Numbered from the stretch's first letter, positions 27,549 through 36,858 are shown. The stretch: 44,348 nt of DNA from Saccharofermentans sp. (GCA_024403655.1 JAKSRK010000010.1:1-44348); one strand, 5' to 3'. Made by a program: numbers and translations. The notes: generated by a model not told the origin, from the sequence alone.

Positions 27549-29102
27549 TTATCTTCTGGCCATATAGCGGTAGAAGAACTGATCCTCGTAGTCGTACACG
27601 AAGAAGTTCCCATTTACGGTCTCGGCGTAGTCTTCGACTCTTATATCTCCGAATGAACCGATTTCTTCCGTAACGTCAGCTTGAGCTCTGTTTTTGGTTT
27701 TATAACCGACTAATAGTATTTGCTGAAAGGCTACGAATGCCATAGCAATAAGTATTATGACGCTTCCTATTAACTTAATGCTTAACTTACAGGTGATTCT
27801 TCCTGTCTTTTTGTCGATGTTCGTATCAAAGAAACGTCCGATAACAGCCATAAGCATAACGCACAATGCAAACTGAGCAGGCATAGCTCCTCTCATTGTA
27901 AGATCATTGAAGTTAGAAATCTTATAAAACGGCAGAATCATTAGAGTTCCTACAGCAACCCACAAAAGCTTGTCCCTGCCATATGATTTATACAGAAGCA
28001 GTACCGAAGGAACAATCTCAATGAGCATTACAAGGATATAGGCAAACAAGAGCGCTGAAATACTTTTATAGAATGACAATGTCGTTCCGGATACTGATGT
28101 TGCAGATGAGTTGGCCATATACATAGGTGCAAAACAGCCAAGGATTGTCAGAGCAGATACAATGTTGGCTACACTTAATACTCCCTTTATACCCTTCTCT
28201 TTTGAAAGTAACGCATAGATTGCAATCGGAAGAACTCCTATGGTTGCCCAAGGAGAATAAGTAAACAATATTCCGCCAACCAATCCGATATGCTTGTTGC
28301 TTTTTGAAGTCATTAGCAAAATAACTATCAGCCAGCAAGGTATACACTGGTTAAACACATTAAGAAGATTATTTATATTGCTGATATATGAAATGTGTTC
28401 TGTCCAGCCTTCAAGCCACATCCAGGGCTCCGTTCCCTTGAACATGTAATAAAAATACGGGAGTACGTCAAGACCCGAATAGCATATGAACATAAAAAGA
28501 GAGGCATGTGTAAACTTCTTGGTGAAGAATGTGATTCCGATTAATATCAAAAATGTACCAAAGGCGGACCATATTACAAGAAAAATATTAGCAAAGTTAA
28601 ATCCCATAAGCTTGCCCAACAAGGCCGGAATCATCCAAAATGTCGAATAATAAGAATATGCAACAGTACAATCCGGAAGCATGGCGTTAACTATGGGATT
28701 GGACTGCTTGGAAAGATCATAATAAATAGGCCAGTTGTAGTTGACCAGATCTCTTAACATTGCTCTTCTGAAGGCATGGTCATACATGGGAGCAACGATC
28801 TCGCCTACTCCTGCGATTATGGTAGAAACCAGAGAGAAAATAATAATTGCAGCAAACTGCGTCTTTGTAAGCTCTATTTTCCTGTCAGACGAAAGGCTCT
28901 GCTCATTTTTTAACGCAGATACAAGTGCAAATATAAGTAAAGCCGACGCAGGAAGTGCTATCAAAAGCTTAATCCAGCCGAGTACCATAATAATGGCAGG
29001 CAAAACAAGATAACACAAAGACACGAGAAAAAATGTGTTATAGCTTATGCTGATATTATCTGAACTTTTTCTATTTCCCTTAAGACTTGATATTTCCTGC
29101 AT
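27549..29102 (-). CDS. Polytopic membrane protein of unknown family (possible GT-C)
   Basis: 517 residues with about eleven to thirteen membrane segments. I do not recognise a family signature. The early extracytoplasmic loop contains PMYDHAFRRAMLRDL and NWPIYYDLSKQSNPIV, with acidic residues in the first large loop as in GT-C glycosyltransferases, and the C-terminus is a short soluble tail ending YDYEDQFFYRYMARR. With YfhO and CsbB next door, a lipid-linked sugar transferase or flippase is plausible but not shown. There is no ribosome-binding site; promoter spacing suggests the mRNA starts at or next to the ATG. Confidence 0.7.
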   Translation of the reverse strand: MQEISSLKGNRKSSDNISISYNTFFLVSLCYLVLPAIIMVLGWIKLLIALPASALLIFALVSALKNEQSLSSDRKIELTKTQFAAIIIFSLVSTIIAGVGEIVAPMYDHAFRRAMLRDLVNYNWPIYYDLSKQSNPIVNAMLPDCTVAYSYYSTFWMIPALLGKLMGFNFANIFLVIWSAFGTFLILIGITFFTKKFTHASLFMFICYSGLDVLPYFYYMFKGTEPWMWLEGWTEHISYISNINNLLNVFNQCIPCWLIVILLMTSKSNKHIGLVGGILFTYSPWATIGVLPIAIYALLSKEKGIKGVLSVANIVSALTILGCFAPMYMANSSATSVSGTTLSFYKSISALLFAYILVMLIEIVPSVLLLYKSYGRDKLLWVAVGTLMILPFYKISNFNDLTMRGAMPAQFALCVMLMAVIGRFFDTNIDKKTGRITCKLSIKLIGSVIILIAMAFVAFQQILLVGYKTKNRAQADVTEEIGSFGDIRVEDYAETVNGNFFVYDYEDQFFYRYMARR

Positions 29103-29109
29103 AAGCTAG

Positions 29110-29138
29110 ATTCTATATGCTTTTATGTATTTTTACAA
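29110..29138 (-). promoter_or_regulatory. Promoter that places the transcript start at the ATG
   Basis: Minus strand: -35 TTGTAA (29133-29138), 17-bp spacer, -10 TAGAAT (29110-29115), then seven bases to the ATG at 29102. The expected first transcribed base is therefore at or within a base of the ATG, and no Shine-Dalgarno exists. Confidence 0.55.
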
Positions 29139-29152
29139 ATAAGCCAATAACA

Positions 29153-29178
29153 AAAGTCCCGACGTTTGCCGGGACTTT
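29153..29178 (-). terminator. Cyclophilin gene terminator
   Basis: Minus strand: 9-bp stem AAAGTCCCG/CGGGACTTT (29170-29178 with 29153-29161) followed by TTTTGTTATT. It lies about 25 bases past the cyclophilin stop. Confidence 0.75.
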
Positions 29179-29203
29179 GTAATTAATACTTGGTTAAAAC
29201 AAA

Positions 29204-29689
29204 TTACAGCTGAACTGTAACCACTTCGATAACCTGAGGCTCAAGGGGCTTGTCGTTATAATCTGTTCTGGTCTCAGCAATCTTATCAACGACTTCAAGA
29301 CCTTCAATAACCTTACCGAAAGCAGCATAAGAACCGTCAAGGTGAGGAGCATCTTCGTGCATGATGAAGAACTGTGATCCTGCAGAATCGGGATCCATAG
29401 CTCTTGCCATAGAGATAACACCTCTTGAATGCTTAAGGTTATTTGCTACGCCGTTTCTGGCGAACTCACCCTTGATGTGGTATCCGGGACCACCCATACC
29501 TGTTCCGTCGGGGCATCCGCCCTGAATCATGAATCCGGAGATTACACGGTGGAAAGTAAGTCCGTTATAAAATCCCTGGCCTGCAAGCTTGATAAAGTTC
29601 TCAACAGTGATAGGAGCAATCTCGGGGTAAAGCTCAATCTTGATATCACCCAGGTCCTTCATAGTGATTGTTACAATAGGATTTGCCAT
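29204..29689 (-). CDS. Peptidyl-prolyl cis-trans isomerase, cyclophilin type
   Basis: 161 residues, a single cytosolic cyclophilin domain with no signal peptide. It speeds proline isomerisation in folding proteins. Active-site blocks are intact: [15 protein letters not shown] (catalytic Arg), [28 protein letters not shown] precedes the ATG. It lies between two terminators and so seems to be transcribed alone. Confidence 0.95.
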   Translation of the reverse strand: MANPIVTITMKDLGDIKIELYPEIAPITVENFIKLAGQGFYNGLTFHRVISGFMIQGGCPDGTGMGGPGYHIKGEFARNGVANNLKHSRGVISMARAMDPDSAGSQFFIMHEDAPHLDGSYAAFGKVIEGLEVVDKIAETRTDYNDKPLEPQVIEVVTVQL

Positions 29690-29747
29690 TGTTTATTACC
29701 TCTCTCTTATTAATTTTTACGTTAATTAAGTCAGTATCCTGATCAAT

Positions 29748-29783
29748 AAAAAATAAAAGGCTCCGGAAAACTCCCGGAGCCTT
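29748..29783 (-). terminator. Terminator of the NfeD-SPFH operon
   Basis: Minus strand: 10-bp stem AAGGCTCCGG/CCGGAGCCTT (29774-29783 with 29757-29766, 7-base loop) followed by a T-rich run (complement of 29748-29756). Confidence 0.85.
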
Positions 29784-29821
29784 AATTATACCATATGTTA
29801 ACGAATCAGGCTTTAAAAGCA

Positions 29822-30715
29822 TTAATCCTTAACGATCTCCTTAAGAGATGTTGCAAGTCCTGCAAGGCCCTGAATCTCTGAAGGAATAATGATCTTTGTT
29901 GCCTTACCGTCTGCTGCCTTCTCGAATGCCTCAAGGCTCTTGATAGCTACAAGACCCTGATCTGCACCTACATCCTTAATCATCTGAAGACCCTTAGCTG
30001 TAGCACTCTGAACTGCAAGGATAGCCTGAGCCTGACCTTCAGCCTCGCGGATAGCTGCTTCCTTCTTAGCTTCAGCACGGAGGATTGCTGACTCCTTCTC
30101 ACCTTCTGCCTCACGAATTGCAGCTTCCTTCTTACCTTCAGCAACGAGGATAGCTTCTCTCTTCTCTCTCTCAGCCTTCATCTGCTTCTCCATGGCTACC
30201 TGAATCTCCTTGGGAGGCATGATGTTCTTAAGCTCAACTCTGTTTACCTTGATTCCCCAAGGATCTGTAGCTTCATCGAGGAGCTCTCTCATCTTTGTGT
30301 TGATGATGTCACGGCTTGTAAGTGTCTGGTCAAGCTCGAGGTCACCAATGATGTTACGAAGTGTTGTAGCAGAAAGATTCTCGATAGCGCTGATGGGACG
30401 CTCAATACCGTATGTGTAGAGCTTGGGATCTACAATCTGATAGAAAAGGACCGTATCAATCATCATTGTAACGTTATCCTTTGTGATAACAGCCTGAGGC
30501 TGGAAGTCTGCTACCTTCTCTTTAAGAGAAATCTTCTTAGCTACCTTATCGATTACAGGAACCTTGAAGTGGATACCTGTCTCCCATGTTGTCTTATATG
30601 CTCCAAGGCGCTCTACGATGAATGTAGTAGCCTGAGGAACGATCTTAATGCAGGAACATACTGCAATGATAAGAATAAATGCAAGAATAATTACCGGAAC
30701 TACTGCTGCTGGCAT
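29822..30715 (-). CDS. SPFH/Band 7 (stomatin-like) membrane protein
   Basis: 297 residues. One N-terminal membrane segment (about 5-24), then the SPFH domain (about 25-180) with VPQATTFIVERLGAYKTTWETG and DLELDQTLTSRDIIN, then an Ala/Glu/Lys-rich coiled coil (about 178-235). The coiled coil contains an internal repeat: KKEAAIREAEG occurs twice, about 21 residues apart. The family forms oligomers that organise membrane microdomains. The gene follows an NfeD-type gene, the usual partner, in one operon. No protease domain is present. Confidence 0.92.
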   Translation of the reverse strand: MPAAVVPVIILAFILIIAVCSCIKIVPQATTFIVERLGAYKTTWETGIHFKVPVIDKVAKKISLKEKVADFQPQAVITKDNVTMMIDTVLFYQIVDPKLYTYGIERPISAIENLSATTLRNIIGDLELDQTLTSRDIINTKMRELLDEATDPWGIKVNRVELKNIMPPKEIQVAMEKQMKAEREKREAILVAEGKKEAAIREAEGEKESAILRAEAKKEAAIREAEGQAQAILAVQSATAKGLQMIKDVGADQGLVAIKSLEAFEKAADGKATKIIIPSEIQGLAGLATSLKEIVKD

Positions 30716-30746
30716 GTTAATACCCTCCTAAAAAATACTTTAATCA

Positions 30747-31199
30747 TTATATCTCTTTAACAATAAGTTTGACACTTTCTATCGAAAGCACCTCGATTTT
30801 TGTCCCCTCAACGATCGTCTGATTTGAATCTGACTTCGCACTCCATACCTGGCCCATTACCTTGACCTGGCCTTTACCGGAAAGGGGTTCAATTGTCTTA
30901 ATGACAACACCTTCTTTGCCGATAACTCGATCCGCATTTGTGGGATCGGCTTTACGTGAGTGCTTTGCATCAATCGCCGGTCGTATCCATATCAGGCATG
31001 CTATAAAGCATACTACCGATATAACAATCATCGTTATAACCTGTGCAGCTACGGGCAGTCCGAAGAGATCCATGATAGCGGCAACCAGACATCCTGCAGC
31101 GCACCATACGGTAGTGATACCAAGGGTAACGGCTTCTACTATAAGAAATACGACCATAAGTATAAGCCATACTATCCACATGCTGACGTTGAAATCCAT
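30747..31199 (-). CDS. NfeD-like membrane protein
   Basis: 150 residues from the ATG at 31199, nine bases after GGAGG; the ATG two codons earlier is only three bases from it. There are three or so membrane segments (to about 75), then a soluble OB-fold domain, VIGKEGVVIKTIEPLSGKGQVKVMGQVWSA, typical of short NfeD proteins. NfeD proteins work with SPFH proteins in membrane organisation; the SPFH gene follows 31 bases downstream. A possible -10 TATAAT is at 31232-31237 on the minus strand, with a poor -35. Confidence 0.88.
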   Translation of the reverse strand: MDFNVSMWIVWLILMVVFLIVEAVTLGITTVWCAAGCLVAAIMDLFGLPVAAQVITMIVISVVCFIACLIWIRPAIDAKHSRKADPTNADRVIGKEGVVIKTIEPLSGKGQVKVMGQVWSAKSDSNQTIVEGTKIEVLSIESVKLIVKEI

Positions 31200-31306
31200 A
31201 TGCATTCACCTCCCTTATTCATATTATTGAGATTATACCTTCCTCAAAAATCTTTATCTATATTTTGCGAACCAACTTATATAAGTCTTAAACTTTGCTT
31301 TATCTT

Positions 31307-31335
31307 TTGACAATAAATCTTCTTTTGGCTATTGT
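31307..31335 (+). promoter_or_regulatory. Promoter that places the transcript start at the acyltransferase ATG
   Basis: Consensus -35 TTGACA (31307-31312), 17-bp spacer, -10 TATTGT (31330-31335), then six bases to the ATG at 31342. The usual start position is the A of the ATG. No Shine-Dalgarno is present. Confidence 0.6.
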
Positions 31336-31341
31336 AGACAC

Positions 31342-32358
31342 ATGCGAAAGACCTATCCCGATTACATGAAAGCATTCGGTGCTATTCTTGTAATACTTGC
31401 ACATTCGATCTCGACTTACTCGGAGTCATTTAAACTCGTGCCGAGGCCCCTGGGCATAGTCGGTAATCTTTGCTATGCGGTTAATGCTTCTGTCTTTTTT
31501 GTTATTGCGGGATATTTTTGTCACAAGCAGGAGAAGCTTCGCTTTTATTGGAAGAAGACAAAGACGATACTTCTGCCTTTCGCTGTTTTTTCCCTTTTGA
31601 AAATATTCTATACGCTTATCTTTTCGAGCAGGTTTGCGCACTCCGACACGCCGGCAGGTATATTTAAGGATGCCTTTCTTTACGGCAGGCTCTACTGGTT
31701 CCCTTATACTCTTTTTATAATCTTTCTGCTGGCGCCTTTGTTCTGGCACGGCAAAGAGAAAGACCGCCTGAGACTTACTTTATCAGCTGCGGTCATGATT
31801 GTATTTTGCATTATTAACGAATATCTTTCCTTAAGCGGCAAAGAGAATTCCGTACTTCTTTTGCAGCTTAATAATGTTTGTAAATATCTGCCCTTTTTCC
31901 TTATGGGAATAATATTCGGACATCTTAGTGAGACCGACCTTTCCAAAGTTCTAACAAAACACATGAGAATCAAACTCGTCCTGTCGTCTGCTTTGGTAGT
32001 TTTCTTCGGCTATCTTCTTGTAAGAGGTCTACCGGCGGGCGACGAAGTCAGAGTCATGTGGGAGCAGCCTTATCACATCAGAGTATTAACCGCACTACCC
32101 CTTATTTACATTATTTACGGCGTATCCAAACTGCTTCCTGAGAAAATAAGTCTCTTGTCTTTGATGGGGCAAAGATCTTTACAGATACTTCTTTTTGACA
32201 GCATATTCAGAACTATCATTTACTCGCTGCTGGCTCGCTTCTTCGAACCGCACTTTTGGATGATTGCCGCAGAGTCCGTTTTAAGCATAGCTTTAACTCT
32301 GATTTGCTGCGAAATAATAAAAAGGATCCCTTTTATCAGGACCCTCGTCGGACTTTAA
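31342..32358 (+). CDS. Acyltransferase-3 family membrane protein
   Basis: 338 residues with about ten membrane segments. The N-terminus has YMKAFGAILVILAHSIST, the conserved His-bearing first helix of the acyltransferase-3 (OafA/NodX-like) family, and FFVIAGYFCHKQE follows. These enzymes move acetyl or other acyl groups onto sugars or wall polymers, so it could modify the glycan made upstream, but it is 8 kb from that cluster. A possible second start is the ATG at 31366; neither has a ribosome-binding site. It converges on truA with eight bases between stops. Confidence 0.85.
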   Translation: MRKTYPDYMKAFGAILVILAHSISTYSESFKLVPRPLGIVGNLCYAVNASVFFVIAGYFCHKQEKLRFYWKKTKTILLPFAVFSLLKIFYTLIFSSRFAHSDTPAGIFKDAFLYGRLYWFPYTLFIIFLLAPLFWHGKEKDRLRLTLSAAVMIVFCIINEYLSLSGKENSVLLLQLNNVCKYLPFFLMGIIFGHLSETDLSKVLTKHMRIKLVLSSALVVFFGYLLVRGLPAGDEVRVMWEQPYHIRVLTALPLIYIIYGVSKLLPEKISLLSLMGQRSLQILLFDSIFRTIIYSLLARFFEPHFWMIAAESVLSIALTLICCEIIKRIPFIRTLVGL

Positions 32359-32366
32359 TCTGCCTT

Positions 32367-33128
32367 TTAATCTGCTTTACGCCACTTACTCCAGTCGTAG
32401 TAAACTTCTTCCAAAGTAAGACCTTCGGGAGGCAAAGTCTTGCCTGCATTCTTCCTGTCGGGATTGGCGAAAAGCTCCCTTATATCATCCGCAGAAAGCT
32501 TGCCCATACCTGCATAAAGGATGGTGCCGCTCATAATTCTTACCATGTTATATAGAAAGGCTTCACCCTGTACTTCTATCTCAATCAGGGAAGAATCCTT
32601 TCTTACATTTACGGCAAACATTTTCCTTACAGTCGTCTTCTGGCTTCCGCCCGCTGCACAAAAGGCTGCAAAATCGTGCTCTCCGACCATTATCGAAGCC
32701 GCTTCCTTCATAAGCATTATGTCAGGTTCGCCCTTAACATAATGTGCATAGCGGTTAAGGAGGGGGCTTCTGCAGCTGCCCGTCTGGAGCCTGTATATAT
32801 ACCTCTTGCCTAGACTTTCGAATCTCGCATTAAATCCGTCATTAACGTATATGGCTTTCTTTACACAGCAGTCATCAGGCAAAAAGCAGTTGAGTGCCAG
32901 CGGTATACGTTCTTCCGGAATATAAAACGGGACTTCCACGGAAGATACGTGGCCCCTTGCATGGACCCCCGCATCTGTCCGGGAACATCCCGTTACATTT
33001 AACTTGGTCTTATATACCGCACTTACCGCTTCATTTAATGTCTGCTGGACAGATCTGCCGTTATCCTGAATCTGATAACCGACAAAGTCCGTACCGTCAT
33101 ATTCACTTATGATTGCGATCGTCGGCAT
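32367..33128 (-). CDS. truA: tRNA pseudouridine synthase A
   Basis: 253 residues, full length. It forms pseudouridine at positions 38-40 of tRNA anticodon stems. The catalytic Asp lies in GCSRTDAGVHARGHV. FNARFESLGKRYIYRL and the late EAFLYNMVRIMSGTI are also family marks. In many Firmicutes truA follows ecfT directly; here a ROK kinase gene stands between them. The stop of that kinase gene lies 10 bases away from the start of truA. Confidence 0.95.
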   Translation of the reverse strand: MPTIAIISEYDGTDFVGYQIQDNGRSVQQTLNEAVSAVYKTKLNVTGCSRTDAGVHARGHVSSVEVPFYIPEERIPLALNCFLPDDCCVKKAIYVNDGFNARFESLGKRYIYRLQTGSCRSPLLNRYAHYVKGEPDIMLMKEAASIMVGEHDFAAFCAAGGSQKTTVRKMFAVNVRKDSSLIEIEVQGEAFLYNMVRIMSGTILYAGMGKLSADDIRELFANPDRKNAGKTLPPEGLTLEEVYYDWSKWRKAD

Positions 33129-33138
33129 CTCTTCTCAA

Positions 33139-34128
33139 TCAGGCAATGCTTGCTGTTCCGTCAAGACCGTCGTCTGCGCATGCTTTACCCATCATGGCAG
33201 CACCTACGATACCTGCATCGTTACCCATCTGTGCAAGCTTAATCTCTGTCTTCTTAACGCCGGGACCAAAGTAAGGTCTTGATAAAGTCTGCTCACGAAG
33301 AGGAAGAATAAGGGGATCGCCCTCATTACATACACCGCCGCCGATAACAAGAACTTCAGGCATGAATGTGTTGATTGCATTTGCAAGACCGTCTGCAAGG
33401 TAATCGATATACATATCAACTACTTCCTTACCAGCCTTATCGCCTGCACGCATTGCCTCAAAAGCTGTCTTGCCGCTTACTTTTCCGTTCTCAGCGATAA
33501 GCTCGTTAAGCTTTGAATCAGGGTTTGCATCAGCTGCTTCCTGAGTCATTCTGATAAGAGCGGATGCGGAACAATATGCTTCGAAGCAACCCTTACGTCC
33601 ACATGAGCACTGCTGTCCGCCTGATACGAGAACCGTGTGTCCGAATTCGGAACCGGCCTGATTGAAGCCGGAATAGATTCTGCCGTTTGCAATGACACCT
33701 GCTCCTACACCTGTTCCCAGAGTGATGGTAACTGAATCCTGTGTGCCCTTTGCTGCTCCTGCAACTGCCTCAGCCATACCTGCGCAGTTTGCGTCGTTAT
33801 CGATATATACGGGAAGATCCACAACATCTCTTATAAGCTTTCTCATGGGAGCCATGTTGAAAGGAAGATTGTTGGAATATACGAGAACGCCCGCCTTGTT
33901 ATCAGGAGTTCCGGGAGAACCGATACCGATTGCTGTTACATCTGATACCTTGAGGTTTGCTTCTTCAATAACCTTAAGTGCGAGTTCGCCCATATCTCTG
34001 ATAATCTCTTCCATGGGACGCTCGGCATGTGTCTTGATGCTCTGCTTATTCAAAAGTTCGCCGTTCTCATTAACGATACCGGCCTTGATATTGGTTCCGC
34101 CTAAGTCTATGCCTACATAATATGCCAT
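33139..34128 (-). CDS. ROK family glucokinase
   Basis: 329 residues from the ATG at 34128, which has AAGGAAGG upstream and gives the family start YYVGIDLGGTNIKAGIV; an earlier ATG at 34167 is unlikely. It phosphorylates a hexose with ATP. The zinc site C-S-C-G-x2-G-C-F-E is present near 180, and the substrate-site SEFGHTV and phosphate loop TLGTGVGAGVI are intact. Glucokinase is the likeliest member; allose or N-acetylmannosamine kinase cannot be excluded. It separates ecfT from truA, a break in the usual order. Confidence 0.9.
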   Translation of the reverse strand: MAYYVGIDLGGTNIKAGIVNENGELLNKQSIKTHAERPMEEIIRDMGELALKVIEEANLKVSDVTAIGIGSPGTPDNKAGVLVYSNNLPFNMAPMRKLIRDVVDLPVYIDNDANCAGMAEAVAGAAKGTQDSVTITLGTGVGAGVIANGRIYSGFNQAGSEFGHTVLVSGGQQCSCGRKGCFEAYCSASALIRMTQEAADANPDSKLNELIAENGKVSGKTAFEAMRAGDKAGKEVVDMYIDYLADGLANAINTFMPEVLVIGGGVCNEGDPLILPLREQTLSRPYFGPGVKKTEIKLAQMGNDAGIVGAAMMGKACADDGLDGTASIA

Positions 34129-34227
34129 AGGATTGACCTTCCTTCCGTATTTATTTAACTCATCCATATTTTGTCTGACACTGTCAAAACGTTAGTATTT
34201 TAACATATCACGTATGGTTTTGTATCC

Positions 34228-35037
34228 TTAATGAATGAGGTATTCTGCAAGTAAAATGACTGCTGCTCCAAGAAGAAGGAGAACTCCTGCCAGCCAATCA
34301 CTGTTTTTAAGCTTCAGTGGATTAAGTTTGGTTCTTCCTTCTCCACCTCTGTAGCATCTCGCATCCATTGCTACAGCAAGTTCTTCTGCATGTTTAAAGC
34401 TTGCCACAAAGAGAGGAATCAGAACCGTTATATAACCTTTGACTCTGTTAAAGATGCTTCCTGTATCGTAGTCTGCACCTCTGGATATCTGAGCCTTCAT
34501 TATCTTGTCGGTCTCTTCCAGCAAAGTAGGAATAAACCTCAGTGCAATCGACATCATCATCGCCATCTCGTGTACCGGAACCTTGAAGACCTTAAGCCAC
34601 TTAAAGAGCGACTCCAGTGCATCTGAAATCTTAAGAGGCGTTGTCGTCAGAGTCAGCAGGATACTCGTAGATATTATCAGGAATATCAGTCTTAATCCCA
34701 TTATTGCTCCGAGTATTAGTCCTTCCTGAGTTACGGTTATTTTCCACCACTTAAGAAGTACTTCTCCACCCTTATAAGCGAATATATTCAGGATGAATAT
34801 GAAGAAGGCCAAAGGCAGAACGGGAAGTATGGAAGTCCATATAACCTTGGGCGATATCTTTGCCATTACGGCCTGTACTGCAATCACTGCCGCAGCTGCA
34901 ACCAGCGCCTGCGGGGATTTGACCATAAAAAGCACCACCAGATAGACGACATACATCACTATCTTTACGCGGGGATCCAGACGATGAAGTGCTGACCCTG
35001 TATCTATGTATTTACCCAGACTGATATCCTTAAGCAT
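34228..35037 (-). CDS. ecfT: Energy-coupling factor transporter transmembrane protein
   Basis: 269 residues with about six membrane segments. The coupling motifs are present: AQISRGAD (about 185) and AMDARCYRGG (about 225), which dock onto the ATPase subunits. It links the two EcfA domains to exchangeable S components that bind vitamins or metals. It begins eight bases inside the end of the fused EcfA gene, with GGAGG at good spacing. No S component is encoded nearby, so a shared (group II) module is likely. Confidence 0.93.
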   Translation of the reverse strand: MLKDISLGKYIDTGSALHRLDPRVKIVMYVVYLVVLFMVKSPQALVAAAAVIAVQAVMAKISPKVIWTSILPVLPLAFFIFILNIFAYKGGEVLLKWWKITVTQEGLILGAIMGLRLIFLIISTSILLTLTTTPLKISDALESLFKWLKVFKVPVHEMAMMMSIALRFIPTLLEETDKIMKAQISRGADYDTGSIFNRVKGYITVLIPLFVASFKHAEELAVAMDARCYRGGEGRTKLNPLKLKNSDWLAGVLLLLGAAVILLAEYLIH

Positions 35038-36853
35038 TAGAAGCTGCCTCCTTTGCTCTAAGAACTGAAGCCAGGATATTCTTAGCCTCTTCTTCTGCGT
35101 TCCTTCCTACCGGACCGAAACTGATACTAGTGTGAAGTCTCTCTTCTATTGCCTTATGAACTTCAACGGCACAATCATAAAGAAGCGGCTTGGGGATAGA
35201 ATTATTCTCCGCAAATACTTCCTGTGGAGCGCCTGTCTTTATAAGCTTGCCACCCTCCATATAGCAGACTCGGTCAGCGTATCTGGCTACCTCATCCATG
35301 TTATGAGAAACAAGAATAATCGTAGTACCCTGCTCCTTTAAGTTCTTTATAAGGGAGAACATCTCTCTTCTTCCGCGAGGATCAAGACCTGAAGCCGGCT
35401 CATCAAGAACAAGAATCTTCGGAGTCATTGCAATAACACCTGCAATTGCAGCTCTTCTCTTCTGTCCTCCTGACAGCTCGAAAGGATTGGAGCTTAACTT
35501 CTCCTCATCAAGGCCGACACTTCTTGCCGCCTTAATAATAAGTTCCTTACGCTTATCTTCAGGTGTATTGTTCTTCTTAAGACCATATTCTATGTCTTTA
35601 TATACTGTCTCTTCAAAAAGCTGATATTCGGGATACTGAAAAACAAGTCCGACATACTTACGGAACAGTCCCTTATCCTTCTTAACCTCACTGGATAATG
35701 TAATACCATCTTCAGGATAAATCTCAATCTTACCTTCTGTAGGGCTTATCAGACCATTGAGATGGCTTATAAGTGTTGTCTTACCGCAGCCGCTTCTTCC
35801 TGCGACTGCAAGAATCTCACCTCTTCTAACATCCAGGTTAATACCGTCCAGAATCTTGGGCGCACCGGCCTCGTATGAGTACGACAAATCCTTTACACTC
35901 AGGATTATATCTTCACTGTCTATTTCTTTATCTTCTGCTGTTCTTAATTCACCGGCAGATGCCTGTAAATCCATGCAGGCTATCTCTGCAGCTTTTGCTA
36001 TACATGAAGCCTTGCTCACAAGGTCATCCTTGCTGAGCTTAACTCTCTGAAGCTTGGCAAGTTCAGTTATAAGTGCAATGTGTTCCGGAAGCTCGAGTCC
36101 GGCTCTTCTTACCTTCTCGGGATTCAGGAAGATCTCTTCTGGTTTTCCTTCAGTAGTTATCTGACCTTTCTCCACTACAAATATCTTCTCGCAGGAAGAA
36201 GCTTCGGTCATATCGTGAGTAATAGTAACAAGGGTAAGTCCCTGTTCCTTCTGCATTCTTTCAACTATCGAAAGGAATTCATCACGACTCTGCGGGTCAA
36301 GCATTGCTGTGGATTCGTCCATAATAAGAAGCTTGGGACGCATTGCAAGAGCTCCTGCTATTGCAAGCTTCTGCTTCTGACCACCTGATAACTGAGCAGC
36401 CTGCCTCTTAGCCATATCCTTAAGACCGACATATTCGAGTGCCTTATCAACGCGCTCTCTAAGCTCGGGAAGCTTAACACCTATGTTTTCAGGTCCGAAA
36501 GCAACATCCTCTTCTACAATAGTGCCAACTATCTGATTGTCAGGGTTTTGGAAAATATAAGCACAATTCTCTCTGATGTCCCAGAAGCTCTCCTCGTCCT
36601 TAGTATTAAGACCGAAAACTGAGAGTTCACCAGAATCCGCCTGCTCCAAAATATCTATAAGCTTGGCAAAAGTGGACTTTCCCGAACCGTTAGGTCCTAA
36701 GATAGCCACATATGATCCCGCCTCAATCTGAAGCGAAATATCTTTAACAGCAGGAACCGATTTATCCTCGGCATCCTCATAGTCGTTTTTATAACTGTAT
36801 GAGACGTGCTGTGCCTTAATTTCTATAATTTTTGTATTCTTTTCTTCTTGCAT
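35030..36853 (-). CDS. Fused EcfA1-EcfA2 energy-coupling factor ATPase
   Basis: 607 residues holding two complete ABC ATPases that are normally two genes. First domain (about 1-270): Walker A GPNGSGKST (53-61), Q-loop FQNPDNQI, signature LSGGQKQKLAIAG, Walker B LLIMDEST. A linker of about 45 residues follows. Second domain (about 315-580): Walker A GRSGCGKTT, Q-loop FQYPEYQL, LSGGQKRRAAIAG, LVLDEPASGLDP. Both sites look catalytically complete. It powers vitamin or metal uptake with EcfT. There is no clear ribosome-binding site before the ATG, and a terminator hairpin ends only 19 bases upstream. Confidence 0.92.
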   Translation of the reverse strand: MQEEKNTKIIEIKAQHVSYSYKNDYEDAEDKSVPAVKDISLQIEAGSYVAILGPNGSGKSTFAKLIDILEQADSGELSVFGLNTKDEESFWDIRENCAYIFQNPDNQIVGTIVEEDVAFGPENIGVKLPELRERVDKALEYVGLKDMAKRQAAQLSGGQKQKLAIAGALAMRPKLLIMDESTAMLDPQSRDEFLSIVERMQKEQGLTLVTITHDMTEASSCEKIFVVEKGQITTEGKPEEIFLNPEKVRRAGLELPEHIALITELAKLQRVKLSKDDLVSKASCIAKAAEIACMDLQASAGELRTAEDKEIDSEDIILSVKDLSYSYEAGAPKILDGINLDVRRGEILAVAGRSGCGKTTLISHLNGLISPTEGKIEIYPEDGITLSSEVKKDKGLFRKYVGLVFQYPEYQLFEETVYKDIEYGLKKNNTPEDKRKELIIKAARSVGLDEEKLSSNPFELSGGQKRRAAIAGVIAMTPKILVLDEPASGLDPRGRREMFSLIKNLKEQGTTIILVSHNMDEVARYADRVCYMEGGKLIKTGAPQEVFAENNSIPKPLLYDCAVEVHKAIEERLHTSISFGPVGRNAEEEAKNILASVLRAKEAASNA

Positions 36854-36858
36854 CGCTT

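Noticed and set aside
32326..32346. AAAAGG-ATC-CCTTTT inverted repeat at the end of the acyltransferase gene as a terminator
   Set aside because: Three-base loop, AT-rich stem inside the coding region and no T-run at the right place.
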